Positions 10,658 to 22,057 of a stretch of DNA of 64,000 nucleotides are shown piece by piece; within the stretch, counting starts at the first letter, position 1, and every line of letters starts with the position of its first letter. The stretch lies in assembly GCA_003988855.1 (NCBI GenBank), contig QYAI01000005.1:310001-374000 (forward strand), given 5' to 3'. The DNA comes from Arachnopeziza araneosa (taxonomy: Eukaryota > Ascomycota > Leotiomycetes > Helotiales > Arachnopezizaceae). The position numbers were made by a program, and so were the translations under genes. The notes below the pieces were generated by a model. The model was given only the letters and a program-made list of their open reading frames with translations, made no database searches and was not told where the DNA came from.

Positions 10658-12148
10658 TTACACGAATAATTCAGAATACGCATTTAGTGCAGGCTGCCCT
10701 CCTAGGTGTGCATAGAGCACAGTACTTCCTGTCTTGATATCCCCATTCTTTACCATGTCGATCATTCCCGCCAAGCTCTTTCCTTCATATACAGGATCTG
10801 TAATAAAAGCTTCAGTCTCCGCTCCAAATTTCATGGCGCTGATAGTCATCTCCCCAGGAATGCCATAGCAACCATCATGATATCTCTCGTCCAACTCAAC
10901 ATCCTTCTCTGTCAAGTCTGAACGAAGTCCAATTTTCAAAGCTGTAGCTTGGGCGATTCTCAAAACCTGGTCGCGCTAGAAACTCGGCAAATTAACATTT
11001 TCCTTTTACATCATCTTTAAGGATTAAACAGGGTTAGATACCGCTAGCTGCGGTTGTCTCGGAGAGGCATCACTTGAAAAAATATGTTTCAAGAGTGAGA
11101 AGGGAAAAGGGATGGCAGAGTCCAGGGATCCTCACAGTCTCTTGTGGCTTTGCACTTGCGTCTATTCCAATGACTCTTCTCTTCGTGTACCCGCAGTCTT
11201 CTAGCAGCCTAAACCCGGCAATCATGCCAGCTAGAGTGCTGCCAGTGACAGCACATACAATGATCGTGTCGAAGAAAATGCCAAGTAACTTTTCTTGGGT
11301 TGCCACTTCGAACGCCCACCGGGCAAAACCAAGACCTCCGAGCGGATGATCTGATGCTCCAGCCGGTATGTAGTAGGGTTTCCCACCGGACGCGATTATT
11401 TCCTTAGTTAGGTTCGTGAGTGTCTTTTTATGGCCAATGCCGAACTCGGACGGATCGAGTCTAGTATCCGCACCCATCATCCGAGAAGCTTGAATATTAC
11501 CAACTTTCTCATATCCGGGGTCTTTATAATCGACTTATCATCAAGTTAGCATTGTAAAAGGCTAGTATTTGCAAGGGGCTCGGGAGTTAGGGAATTATTG
11601 CAAGAGCAGAGCCGTTGAAAGATAGACAGTATGCGGCTTCTGAGACAGCTCTTAAGCTCCAACTCTAGTGGTTAAGAATAGCGATTCAGTATGAAAGTCC
11701 GCCTTACCCCAATGCTCTTGAATGAGTTTCGCCTACCCTATGATTAGTGACGGTGATCATGTCATATCTGGAGCGATTTGGAAAGGCACCTAGTTACATA
11801 CCTTAAGACCAAGCTTGGCAGCTACTCCGGCAACCTGCCGAGTGTGGTTTGACTGGACGCCCCCAATACTAATCAATGTATCACACCCTTGTGTAAGAGC
11901 TTCCGGGACAAGATACCTGCCACATTTAATCTTCAATCTCCTGAGTGGGATAGTGTCTACTCGAGTTTCCTGATTTTATTCCCTCCGTATGCAATGCCAG
12001 AGTTACAATCTTCTCGTTTTGCCCATATTTGGACTTCTCCCCCCAGGGCCGCCGATATCCTAGGTAGGTTGTGAACTGGGGATGGGCCGAAGAGCAAATC
12101 ACTTCTTGGTATGCTAGCAAAAGGTTCTGGAAGGGTAACAGTAGCCAT
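10658..12148 (-). CDS. acdS: 1-aminocyclopropane-1-carboxylate (ACC) deaminase
   Basis: PLP enzyme that opens ACC, the ethylene precursor of plants, to 2-oxobutyrate and ammonia. Exons 12148-11961, 11916-11802, 11732-11708 (25 nt), 11533-11136 and 10975-10658 sum to 1044 nt, 347 residues, matching the family. Seen in order: LLFGPSPVHNLPR, AKREDCNSGIAYGGNKIRK (PLP Lys in GGNK), SIGGVQSNHTRQVAGVAA, IQEHWVDYKDPGYEKVGNI, GASDHPLGGLGFARWAFE, CAVTGSTLAGMIAGF, DPVYEGKSLAGMID and LYAHLGGQPALNAY. The Tyr-Glu pair in VYEGKS and Leu in AHLGG distinguish true ACC deaminases from the related D-cysteine desulfhydrases. I chose the ATG at 12148 (MATVTLPEPFASIPR); an in-frame ATG at 12172 would add eight residues. 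All introns are GT-AG, and no defect is seen. In plant-associated fungi this enzyme lowers host ethylene; that role here is inference. Confidence 0.95.
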
Positions 12149-12604
12149 CGTGTCTCCGTTTTTGCTTTCCATGCTGTATCCAACTCTCTCCTTGTGTTAT
12201 GAGAGGTAAGTGAAATAATTCTTATGAAAACGAAGTATGAACTTAGCTTGTCAAAAGGCGGTGTTCTCTATTTGCGCGACGGGCAAGAAGGCCGATGCTC
12301 GGAGACAACGCGGGCTCTAGGATTGAGGCGTGACAGAGTCATTATTTACATACCTGTGTTAGTTTTTGCCATTTCAGTATCGTCTTGCTTGTATTTTCGC
12401 CCTCGAGCTACAATCAACTTGGCAGTAGTGCGGTAGTTTGGTAGATATTGAGAATCTGAAGGTAGTTCGAAGCATGGTTGGAAGAACCTTCTGGTCGAAA
12501 ATAAGGCTGATGCTGAGCTATGAATGTGAAGAACAAGTAGATAATTCAGTCCTCTAATGAAATTCACGAAGTTTACCATATTGCTTATTAACAGTATAAC
12601 GACT
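12149..12604. other. Intergenic between ACC deaminase start and SLX1 stop
   Basis: No gene seen. It holds the ACC deaminase promoter and the SLX1 3' region, since both genes run on the minus strand. No specific regulatory motif could be supported. Confidence 0.5.
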
Positions 12605-13804
12605 TCATTCAATTACTTCTGCACCTTCCCAGTCGCTATCATCGATCACCAATCCCAGCACTTTAGTCTTCTCTGCATAGTAGCCATAATTTGATGTTGG
12701 TGAGTGGTTGGTTGATTCAGAAGCGGAATCTTGTGAATCGTCCGACTTGTGCCAGTCACCACCTATTTCTGCAATATCTGAGTTGGGTTCCATTGATGTA
12801 TCCTCTTTCCCCTCTTCGTCGACCTGGATATCTGATCCGATAGTGGTTTGAGATGGAGATTTTACCTTCCCTTTATGAACCTTCGTCAGTTTCAAAAGTT
12901 TCCCTACTTCTTTCTCCCCTCGTATCCTCAAGCTCAATTCTTTGACAACGTCAAGCCATCTCAACTCCGTACTGCAGCTCGGACACACTCCTTTGATAGG
13001 GACTAATAACCCATCATCTTCAGCTAAAAAATGTTTACCTAAGCATGCTATGTGTGTAAATGCTTTGCATCTTGGATTCGTACAGATGGTGTATATTCCT
13101 TTAGCATGTTCAAGTGTGCTGTTACATACTGAGCATGTACCTTCTTGCTCGAGATCAATAATCTCCTTTGCCTTCTTCACAGAGTCTTTAATTCTAGCAT
13201 AACTAGTGTCTATTGCTTCAATGCCATGAAATGAGTTCGGGTTTTTCAACTGCAAATGTTCTTCTTCGCCTAAAATTTTAATTTCTTGCGGCAGGAAGTC
13301 CTGAATGATGCTTATAGAGTCTCGAATTGGGCTTGGGGCTAATGTACAAGATTTTAACCATGCCTTGTAGACGTCCTCGGAGAAAAACGTCAGCTCCAGG
13401 GGCCACCTTGAGAATGATGGCACGCGAAGTAAAAGGTGTAGATTCGAGAGTAAGGTGGTAATTGTATGTTTGGGTCTCTTTGGCTGGCCTGATCTCTTTT
13501 TGGACGTTGCGTGTTGGATTCGTAACTCGGGTGGGATATGGAGCGTGATATGAGGGTTTTGCCAGGCCCATTCAAACTGCAGGGCAGCAATATGGCTCGT
13601 AAATCCTGAAACGATACATGTCATCTCCCACGGACGTAGACTATCATAACTTGTCCGAACAGCTCCACCCTTCTTGACTCCATTATGTTGACCAAGCCGC
13701 CTAATTGGATTCGGAGTTGACCCTACGTAGACACTGCTGTGCCTTTTGGTAGATCGAAGGAGGTAGCAGCAGTAAAATGCTGGAATTGGGCGATCCATCG
13801 GCAT
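12605..13804 (-). CDS. slx1: SLX1, GIY-YIG structure-specific endonuclease subunit
   Basis: Catalytic subunit of the SLX1-SLX4 nuclease that cuts branched DNA in the nucleus. One uninterrupted frame of 399 residues from the ATG at 13804 (MPMDRPIPAFYCCYLLRS); a second ATG two codons on is equally possible. The GIY-YIG domain is at residues about 10-95: FYCCYLLRS, VYVGSTPNPIRRLGQHNG (conserved Arg), and LQFEWAWQNP (metal-binding Glu). After a linker, a C-terminal RING/PHD-type zinc finger spans about 230-300: CSVCNSTLEHAKGIYTIC, HIACLGKHFL, GVCPSC. The acidic Ser-rich tail is usual for fungal SLX1. It is divergent from the KDM5 gene with a 0.96-kb shared upstream region. Intronless and intact. 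Confidence 0.95.
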   Translation of the reverse strand: MPMDRPIPAFYCCYLLRSTKRHSSVYVGSTPNPIRRLGQHNGVKKGGAVRTSYDSLRPWEMTCIVSGFTSHIAALQFEWAWQNPHITLHIPPELRIQHATSKKRSGQPKRPKHTITTLLSNLHLLLRVPSFSRWPLELTFFSEDVYKAWLKSCTLAPSPIRDSISIIQDFLPQEIKILGEEEHLQLKNPNSFHGIEAIDTSYARIKDSVKKAKEIIDLEQEGTCSVCNSTLEHAKGIYTICTNPRCKAFTHIACLGKHFLAEDDGLLVPIKGVCPSCSTELRWLDVVKELSLRIRGEKEVGKLLKLTKVHKGKVKSPSQTTIGSDIQVDEEGKEDTSMEPNSDIAEIGGDWHKSDDSQDSASESTNHSPTSNYGYYAEKTKVLGLVIDDSDWEGAEVIE

Positions 13805-14768
13805 TGCGAATGCGTTCACATTCGAAGAACCTCTCTCGGGCTCTCCTAACCTGCAATTACGGTCGGGGAACTTTGGAGTACGCAGGCAGGAATTTGATGT
13901 CAAGTAGGGCAATACAACTAGGCATCAGATAAAAACAAACGAGAGATGCATCTGCTTGGACGGATCTCCGTGGAATGTGGCTGGAAGACGGTGTTGAAAT
14001 AAAGGAAGTCCGAATTTAGGTACAGGTACCTTAGCAATGAGCCGCATGATCCATCACCTAATTCGATGACTTGGTCGATGATCCGTGGGAGCGACGACGT
14101 CTCCTGCTTGATTGGCCCAGCCGCTCATCTTCTGTGGGACTATGATTTGAGACCCTGGTCGCTATCAAATCCAGCCTGGAACATCAAAAAAGTATGGCTA
14201 GTAACAAAGCACCATAAAAGCTCAGTAATTATTGCAGAAAATGAGATTTGATTAGGGAATGCGATGAGGTGAGACTGTGAGGCTACATATTTTAAAGCTT
14301 TCAGGTTTCCCATTATTCTAGAACTTGGACGTCTCGAGTCGAAAGTTGGTGGTACCTACCTATCTTTTGACCCGCTAGGTACTGTTGCCGGAAGGCATGA
14401 CCTGCCCATTTCCAGAGTACGAAGTGAGAAATTCATCTCCTGTCACCAAATCTACATATCAACGCAGCACACGCCCTTTCTTCCATCGCGACCGCATACA
14501 ACGCATCCATCTGACAGCAATCGATTACTCTCATTCCTGAACATCTGCCTTCAATCCTGCGGTTCGATTGTTATGCAATAGGCGTTACCGGAAGGCCGTC
14601 AGTAGTGTGTAGTGTGTAGATGCAGCTGAGGGGGATCCGGCCTTCAATTCACTCTTTCGTCCTCCGTTCGGATTCGCTACCATTCGATGTCGACATAATC
14701 TGGGTCTCCCTAGAATTTTCTTCACCTGGTTTATACGTCACAGCTCACTTTGCGCCGTTCCTCTCAAG
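13805..14768. promoter_or_regulatory. Divergent intergenic region, SLX1 / KDM5
   Basis: Shared upstream region of two genes transcribed apart. Contains CT-rich tracts just upstream of the KDM5 start (about 14650-14768), typical of fungal transcription start regions. No coding frame of quality; no TATA box at a convincing distance. Confidence 0.4.
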
Positions 14769-17700
14769 ATGGTGCAAGTACCTATGACAGCGTCGGCTTC
14801 AAGCTCGACCATGCGAGCCTCGCCGGCCAGTGCTACGACCAGCAATACGCTGTCCGCCCGTAACAGACTGCTCGGGACTGGAAATGCGAGCAATCCAGCA
14901 GCTGCGCCGCCTCCGCTGAGTGCATTACAGTCTTCGCCTCTTGATCTCACCAGTGTCGAACGGAGGGGACAGCCAACTGCTAGCCGAGAGTCGAACAAGA
15001 AGTTTCGGCCACATCAATTGCAAGAGGGACCTACGTATAAACCGACCGAGGAAGAGTTCAAGGACCCCTTCGCGTACATTAAGAAAATCGCTCCCGAGGC
15101 CAGTCAGTATGGTATCTGCAAGATCATCCCGCCTGATTCTTGGAAGCCAGATTTTGCCATCGATACGGAGGTACGTATTCAACGGAGCATCTCAGAAGAA
15201 CGATAGCCAAAAACACAAATTGAATCTCTAACCACACTTCATACGTTTGTCATTTAGCTCAGGATCCGATGCTAACTGCAGTAGCGATTTCATTTTCGCA
15301 CTCGAAAGCAGGAGCTAAACTCTGTCGAAGGAAGTAAGTCTTAAGTACACCGAAACCCACAACCTATGCCTTCCCATTGAAGATATCAAATTGACAGGCC
15401 TCAGGTACTCGCGCAAACCTTACATACCTCGATCAGCTCGCGAAGTTTCATAAGCAACATGGAACCAATCTTAACCGATTTCCAAGCGTCGACAAGAGAC
15501 CTCTCGATCTTTATAAGCTCAAAAAAGCCGTCGAGCAACGAGGAGGCTTTGAGAAAGTTTGCAAACTCAAGAAGTGGGCTGAGATTGGACGAGACTTGGG
15601 CTACAGTGGGAAGATTATGTCTTCTCTTTCTACTTCACTCAAAAACTCATACCAAAGATGGCTCTATCCTTACGAAGAATATCTGCGGCTTGCAAAGCCA
15701 GGTGTACACCAGCAACTGGAGTATGAGTATGGTGGGCCTCTGACACCATCCCCCGCTCACTCCCCTATGAAGAAGGCATCTCAGCAGAATACCCCATCTA
15801 GCCTGCGGGGGGACTCTCCTGCAATTCGCGCCTCCGATGCTCTCAACGCCTCAATGAAAAATGAATTCGAGAGAGGAGGAATGAATAACATTCCAGTCAT
15901 AGATTCCCCGATTTCAACTCCGACGCCAGTCATAAGCTCGGGATTCACACCAGTTAATGCTGGAGGCTTCACACCTGTCAATGCAGCCCCAGCTACGTTC
16001 ACGCCTATAAGCATCAGAAGAGATCGTGATGAGAACACCTTTACTCCTCCACGGCGGCCATACGACAGTCCTATGTCGGTTGGCAAGAACACCCCCGAAT
16101 ATCGCCCTTCGGCACTCGGCTCCGCACCTGTGGTAAATGGGTATACCTCTAATCCAACCTTAAAGCGCCAGCTCAGCCACGACAGCCTCGATTCGCGCGG
16201 CAAAGGAAGCCAGGCTGAGGATAGCGAAAATGGCGGACGGCGGAGCAAACGTCTCAAAAAAGGTATGTCGGTAGCATTTTTTCCCCCCTTCATTCGTCGT
16301 TCGAATTACTTTTCTTCTCATGTGGAGATGTTCTCAGGGTCATGTACAATGCATCCGCCATTTTTAGATTCGGCTCTTGCGATTGGGTGTAGAAGATCCC
16401 GGCTAATGCTAGCCTTGCAGATGCGGTGCCGACCGTGGCTGGATCGCACATGACGATGCGTCCTACCCCACGAAAAATCCCAGGAGGAATTGGTTCTTCC
16501 CCCCCTGGTGAGGTAAGCAGATCCAACCATGCCATATTGTTTCTGAACTTATACTCAAACTATATCCAGAAGTGTGAGCACTGCGGAAAGAACGAAGATC
16601 GAGCCAGTCTATTGATCTGCGAATCATGTGACCATGGCTACCATATGTCTTGCCTCGATCCACAAGTAACTCATAAGCCTGACTATGATTGGCACTGTCC
16701 GAGATGTCTTGTTGGCGACGGCCAGTTTGGTTTCGAGGAAGGCGGTATCTACTCGCTGAAACTGTTCCAAGAAAAGGCTGCGGATTTCAAAGAAGGCTAC
16801 TTTCAGAATAAAATGCCGTTGGATCCTGTCCTGAATTGTCCAAGACCTGTCACTGAGGATGACATTGAGAGAGAGTTCTGGAGGCTAGTAGCCAGTTTAG
16901 AGGAGACTGTTGAAGTTGAGTACGGGGCCGATATCCATTCGACAACACACGGCAGCGGTTTTCCGACAATGGAGAAGAATCCGCAAGATCCTTATGCTAC
17001 TGACCCATGGAATCTGAATATCATGCCTCTACACGCTGATTCATTATTTCGACATATCAAATCTGATATCTCTGGTATGACAGTGCCCTGGCTTTATGTT
17101 GGCATGATATTTTCCACTTTTTGCTGGCACAACGAGGATCATTACGCCTACTCCGCGAACTACCAGCACTTTGGGTCAACGAAAACTTGGTATGGGATTC
17201 CAGGAGAGGATGCTGAGAAATTTGAGAATGCTATGCGTGAGGCAGTGCCTGAACTTTTCGAAACCCAACCGGATCTCCTCTTCCAGCTTGTCACTCTCCT
17301 GACACCCGAGCAATTGAAAAAGGCTGGTGTTAGGGTATACGCACTCGATCAGAGAGCTGGTCAGTTTGTCGTTACATTTCCACAGGCGTATCATGCTGGA
17401 TTCAATCATGGTTTCAATTTCAATGAGGCAGTTAATTTTGCACCACAGGATTGGGAGCCCTTTGGGGATGCTGGCGTCGAGCGGCTTCAACAATTTCGAC
17501 GACAGCCTTGCTTCTCACATGATGAGCTTCTATGGACGGCTGCAGAAGGGGCTGCTACAGGTGGGGTAACAATTGCAACTGCCAAATGGCTAGCTCCCGC
17601 TTTAGAACGTCTTCAGGAGCGTGAAGCTGCTCAAAGGAAGCTATTTCTCGATAGACATAAGGAGCATGGTGGACCGTGCGTCATCACCGATGAGGTGGAA

Positions 17701-20349
17701 GGCGCTGGGCCCAGATGCCATATTGGCTTCGAGATTGATGAAAAGGACGTTCCAGAGGAAGAATATCAGTGCTCATATTGCAAAGCATATTGTTATATCT
17801 CTCGTTTCAAATGCAACACTTCCGGCAAGGTTCTTTGCCTGCTTCATGCTGGAAATTATGAATGCTGTGGTGCCATGGAAGGTCAAAGATATGCTGGAGA
17901 TAGCCACACCCTATATTATCGCCAAACTGCGGAAGCCATTGAGTCGATGCATCAGAAAGTCGCAGAAAAAGCCCATTTGCCAGAACTCTGGGAGGAAAAG
18001 GTGGTCAAGGCTCTCGAAGAGGATGCCAAACCTTCTCTTAAAGTCATGCGCACTCTCGTCAACGAAGGGGAACGGATACCTTATGACTTGGATTCCCTTC
18101 CTACGCTGAAAGCCTTTGTGGAACGGTGCAATGAATGGGTCGATGAGGCTACAAATTACATTGTCCGAAAGCAACAAAATCGTCGGAAGAACGAACGAGC
18201 TTGGCGGAAAGGAAGCAAGGCAGCAGAGATGGAAGAACGAGATCGCGAGCTACGTAAGGTTGAGAACATCATCAAACTCATCGAGCAGGCGGAACAGCTC
18301 GGTTTCGACTGTCCTGAAATAACTCAATTAAACGAACGAGCAGCAGCAATCAAACAATTCCGTCTCGATGCCAACGATGCCATTAAACATGTTGTCTTGC
18401 GCAAAACTCAAGATTTTGAAGATTTACTTGAGCTAGGTCGTAGCTTCAATGTCGACATGCCTGAAGTTGAAAAACTTGACAAGATCGTTCAACAGATGAA
18501 GTGGAACGATCGCGCTCGGGATAACCGCGGTCGATTTCTCAGCCTGAAAGAGGTTCAAGACCTCATTGAAGAAGGTATCAAGCTTCAAATTCCCGACTAT
18601 AATGATTATTTGACCCACTACAAAGAACAGCGAGCCGCTGGCATGGCTTGGGAGACTAAAGCGAAGGAGCTTGTCAATGCTGAGATAGTTCATTATCCAC
18701 AACTGGAGGCACTATCTCAGCAAGCCCAAGCTGCTGCACTTCCGGTTTCCGCGGAGACATTAGCTGCCGTCGATCAAATCTTGAACAAGCAACGTGAAGC
18801 CCACAAGCAAATCGTTTCTCTGTATGAGCGTAGTAGGAATGCAGACTTCACTAAGCGGCCTAAATATGCCGAAGTTCGCGAAACCATGGAACGTCTCGCT
18901 GAACTCAACAGCAAACCCAACGGGACCTTAGACCTTGAGAAAGAACAGAGGCGACATGAGGACTGGATGCGGAAAGGCAAGAAGCTGTTTGGAAAAGCAA
19001 ATGCACCGTTGCATATCCTCAAATCCCACATGGAATATGTGTTGGAGCGCAATATTGATTGCTTCGATATCAACTCCGACAAACCCAGAGTTCCAGCAGA
19101 ACCAGCTTCTAGGGAGCCAAGCCCATCTGATGCCAAACTGCATAGCTGGGAGGATCCCAGGTTCAGGGAGGTTTTCTGTATCTGTCGCCGTGTAGAAGCC
19201 GGGATGATGATTGAGTGTGAGATCTGTCATGAATGGTATGTGGATAAACCTTCCCTTCCCACTTGACCGCTAAAATCGAACAGGTATCACGGAAAATGTC
19301 TCAAAATTGCTCGCGGTAAGGTTAAAGATGATGAGAAGTACACTTGTCCCATCTGTGATTGGCGAGTAAGAATACCACGTGATGCTGCTCGTCCAAAGCT
19401 CGAGGACCTTCAAGGCTGGCAAGATGAGATTCCTAGCCTCCCTTTCCAACCTGATGAGGAGGAAGTTTTATCAAAGATTATCGAAAATGCACAGGAGTTT
19501 CGCCAACATGTTGCACCATTTTGTAATCCAGTAATGGCAACTGCAGAGGAGAGCGAGACACAACGGTTTTATCTGCGCAAGATTGAAGGTGCTGAAATAC
19601 TCCTCGCCTTCGAGACAAACTTCTTCAGACAAGAGCTACATCGATGGTCACCAGTAGCACCAGAGCCGCCTCCTATCCTGCAGATATCGAAGTCGACTCG
19701 GAAACCACGCCCAACAAAACTACAAAAGCTTATGGCGCAACACGGAGTCGATGATCCCGAAGCTCTCCCGCAGAGTCTTCGCACGAAGCCTCATCAGTTC
19801 AAACGGAAGTCAAGCGAACCTTCATCCTCTCGACCCGCTCCACTTCAGCCTGCTCCTGGCCGCTCCGATTCTGGAACGCCGACTTCTCATGCATTCCCGG
19901 GCTCGGCGGCTTCGATACATCCCTCTTTATCTAGCTTGTCTGCTCACGATCATGCACACCCACACTTCGGCGGCTTTTCAGGATCACATGACCCTCATTT
20001 CAGTATGAGCCCACAGTCGAACGCCTCCCCAGCATTTGCGCCGCACGCATTCATGACCAACGGTGGCCTTCAAAGTCCAGGATTCGGCGGGCCGAGGCAG
20101 CCGGGAATATTCAATGATGCCGCGTTTGGACGTCTTGATTCTGTGGCACTGAGTGCTGGAAATGACAGTCCTATGAGGGACACGTTTGTTGGCAGTGGTC
20201 CCGGAGTAGCCAGGATGTTTGATGAATTAACGAATCAAGATGAAGGTCCAAAGGGAGAGTTAAGAGCCAGCCCAAGACCAGACAAGGATAGGGATGCGAC
20301 AAAATGGGATGGTGACGAAGAGATGGAGATGTTCCTTAACGGGCCTTGA
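14769..20349 (+). CDS. kdm5: Histone H3K4 demethylase of the KDM5/JARID1 family (JmjN-ARID-PHD-JmjC-C5HC2-PHD)
   Basis: Removes methyl groups from histone H3 lysine 4 using Fe(II) and 2-oxoglutarate, in the nucleus. Exons 14769-15170, 15285-15333, 15405-16262, 16421-16512, 16570-19235 and 19284-20349 sum to 5133 nt, 1710 residues. JmjN lies at about 97-150 (EEFKDPFAYIKKIAPEA); ARID follows (LNRFPSVDKRPLDLYKLKK, GGFEKVCKLKKWAEIGRDLG); PHD1 begins at 468 (CEHCGKNEDRASLLICESCD); JmjC carries the Fe ligands His654, Glu656 (WHNEDH) and His742 (YHAGFNHGFNFNEAVNFA); then the C5HC2 zinc finger (CSYCKAYCYISRFKC), a helical PLU-1 region, and PHD2 split by a 48-nt intron (CICRRVEAGMMIECEICHEWYHGKC). The disordered tail is Ser/Pro-rich. 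All ligands are present, so an active enzyme is expected. Aspergillus KdmB is the nearest named equivalent I know. Confidence 0.95.
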
Positions 20350-20704
20350 TTTTATTTCTATTGGTCTTATTTTGTGTTATTATCCAGGCGTTCTTGATCC
20401 CTGCCTGTGAATATGGGTTCATTGGCCAGTTCGTGGCTGGCAGGGCGGAGTTTGTAGTAGGCTAGGGTCATCAATGCTTATAGGGTTGCACGTGGAAGGG
20501 TATTTGCTATTGATCAGCGTACTGAGCTGTGTACTTTGTATTATCCTAGCATGTGATTTGCTATAGTGGTTCTATTCATTGTATGCTCGCTGCAGGAGGC
20601 AAATAAGCATATTAGCATTGTCTAGAAATAATAGATACATAGCTGTATTAAAATAATAAAAAGTACAATACTAAAAAAATACTTAATCGATTTACAATGT
20701 AAAA
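20350..20704. other. 3' flank of KDM5, becoming AT-rich
   Basis: No gene. Base composition drifts to AT-rich from about 20600, marking the edge of the repeat territory. Confidence 0.5.
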
Positions 20705-20841
20705 TGTTACGAGATTATTCACTCTCACATGACTGTCGCATGTGACAGTCATGTGACTTAGCTAGGCGGACATAAAATAGCCGCTTCTTATAGAATCAAT
20801 AATCTATTCTTTTACAACCACACCAATTTTTGTTCCCACCA
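20705..20841. mobile_element. Solo short LTR, family D (137 bp) with TSD TAAAA
   Basis: Starts TGTTACGAG and ends TTCCCACCA, so TG...CA. It is flanked by TAAAA on both sides (20700-20704 and 20842-20846), a 5-bp target duplication. Near the start is a perfect 12-bp inverted repeat, CACATGACTGTC and GACAGTCATGTG, separated by 6 bases. Two further full copies lie at 43374-43512 and 44330-44466. Unlike flanking AT-rich DNA it keeps normal base composition. Confidence 0.85.
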
Positions 20842-20846
20842 TAAAA

Positions 20847-21160
20847 GCTTAAAGTTATAAATAAAAAATTATATAATATATAAACTAGAAAAATATAAGT
20901 TCTAATTAAATTATAGTTTAATATTAAAATACTACATTTTAAATAATATATTATTTAAATATTCGCTACTGTTATTTATAAATAAAGCGAAGTAAATAAA
21001 TATATTGTATTATATTTTATATTTTATATTTTATATTTAAAAAATATCGCTTTAAAGTTATCGCTTTATTAAATACTAATATAATCTTCTAAAAGGCTAA
21101 TATAAAGTTTTAATAGTAGTCTATTACTATAATCTCGAATTATAGTAGTTTGTGCTACAA
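20847..21160. other. AT-rich mutated DNA, unassigned
   Basis: Almost pure A/T with scattered AGC, ACT and GCT triplets, resembling the hypermutated transposon interiors further right. Too decayed to assign to an element. Confidence 0.5.
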
Positions 21161-22057
21161 ATAGGGCCTAGTGCAGACATAAATCAAGCGAACCTAGTCT
21201 TTTAGCAGCTCCAAAACTTTAGGACTGCGGGAATGCTCTCACCCTACTCAACCTTTGATAAAATTCAGTTGCCAAACACCCGACCTGGTCTAGAAAGCGG
21301 ACCCTTGATCCTTTTACTCAGTGAGTCGAATTGAGTTTCAATGCTCTGTCACTCAGACAGAGGTTTTGACAGAGGGTCTACTCCCGCTGATTAAAAGGCT
21401 GAAGCCGAATTTCTTCCTTCTTTAGATCTTTTGACCACAGCGTTTCGTGGCTCCAAAATGTTACGCGAAAGACCCTACTAACTCTACTTCCAGATTCCGA
21501 ACTTGCTGCAAGGTTTGCAGGAGGAATATCAGTCAACATAGCATCTAGCCTCCATGCCACCGGGGGTTTAGACTCCGTGGGCAATATAACCGCAATGCGG
21601 GAATTGGTCCAGGTTTTCGGGCGACAGATCTACGACCACGTTTATTGATAAATTGGATGACATATGTCAGATCTGAGCGCGAGACAAAAAGTTTCCACTG
21701 AAAGTTGTCAAATTATTGGATTGCATCCATCCCGATCGCTCGATTTGGTTTGGAGGACCTGGATTGATAGGGACAATATGACGAAATCGAAGCCCTTTAA
21801 CCATAGAAATGGTAAGTTTGTCGGAAGGATGCCGATATTTATTGGCAAGAGCTGTCAGGGAATCGCCATGCCAGTAAGCCGTGTTCCTGCACCTCGCAAC
21901 CAAAGACGGGATAGCGGTAAGCAGACCTGAGACCCAGCAACTCCACCATTACTCTTATTTTCTCTTATAAATTCACAACAAGAAGCACCTGTTCAAATTT
22001 TTTTCCACACTTTCTTGTTTCTCATATTATTCTTCTAGCAGATTCATCAAACCCAAG
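21161..22057. promoter_or_regulatory. Upstream region of the FAD oxidoreductase gene
   Basis: Normal composition, no coding gene seen. The last 100 bases are pyrimidine-rich with a CAAGATG start context, consistent with a core promoter. Confidence 0.4.
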
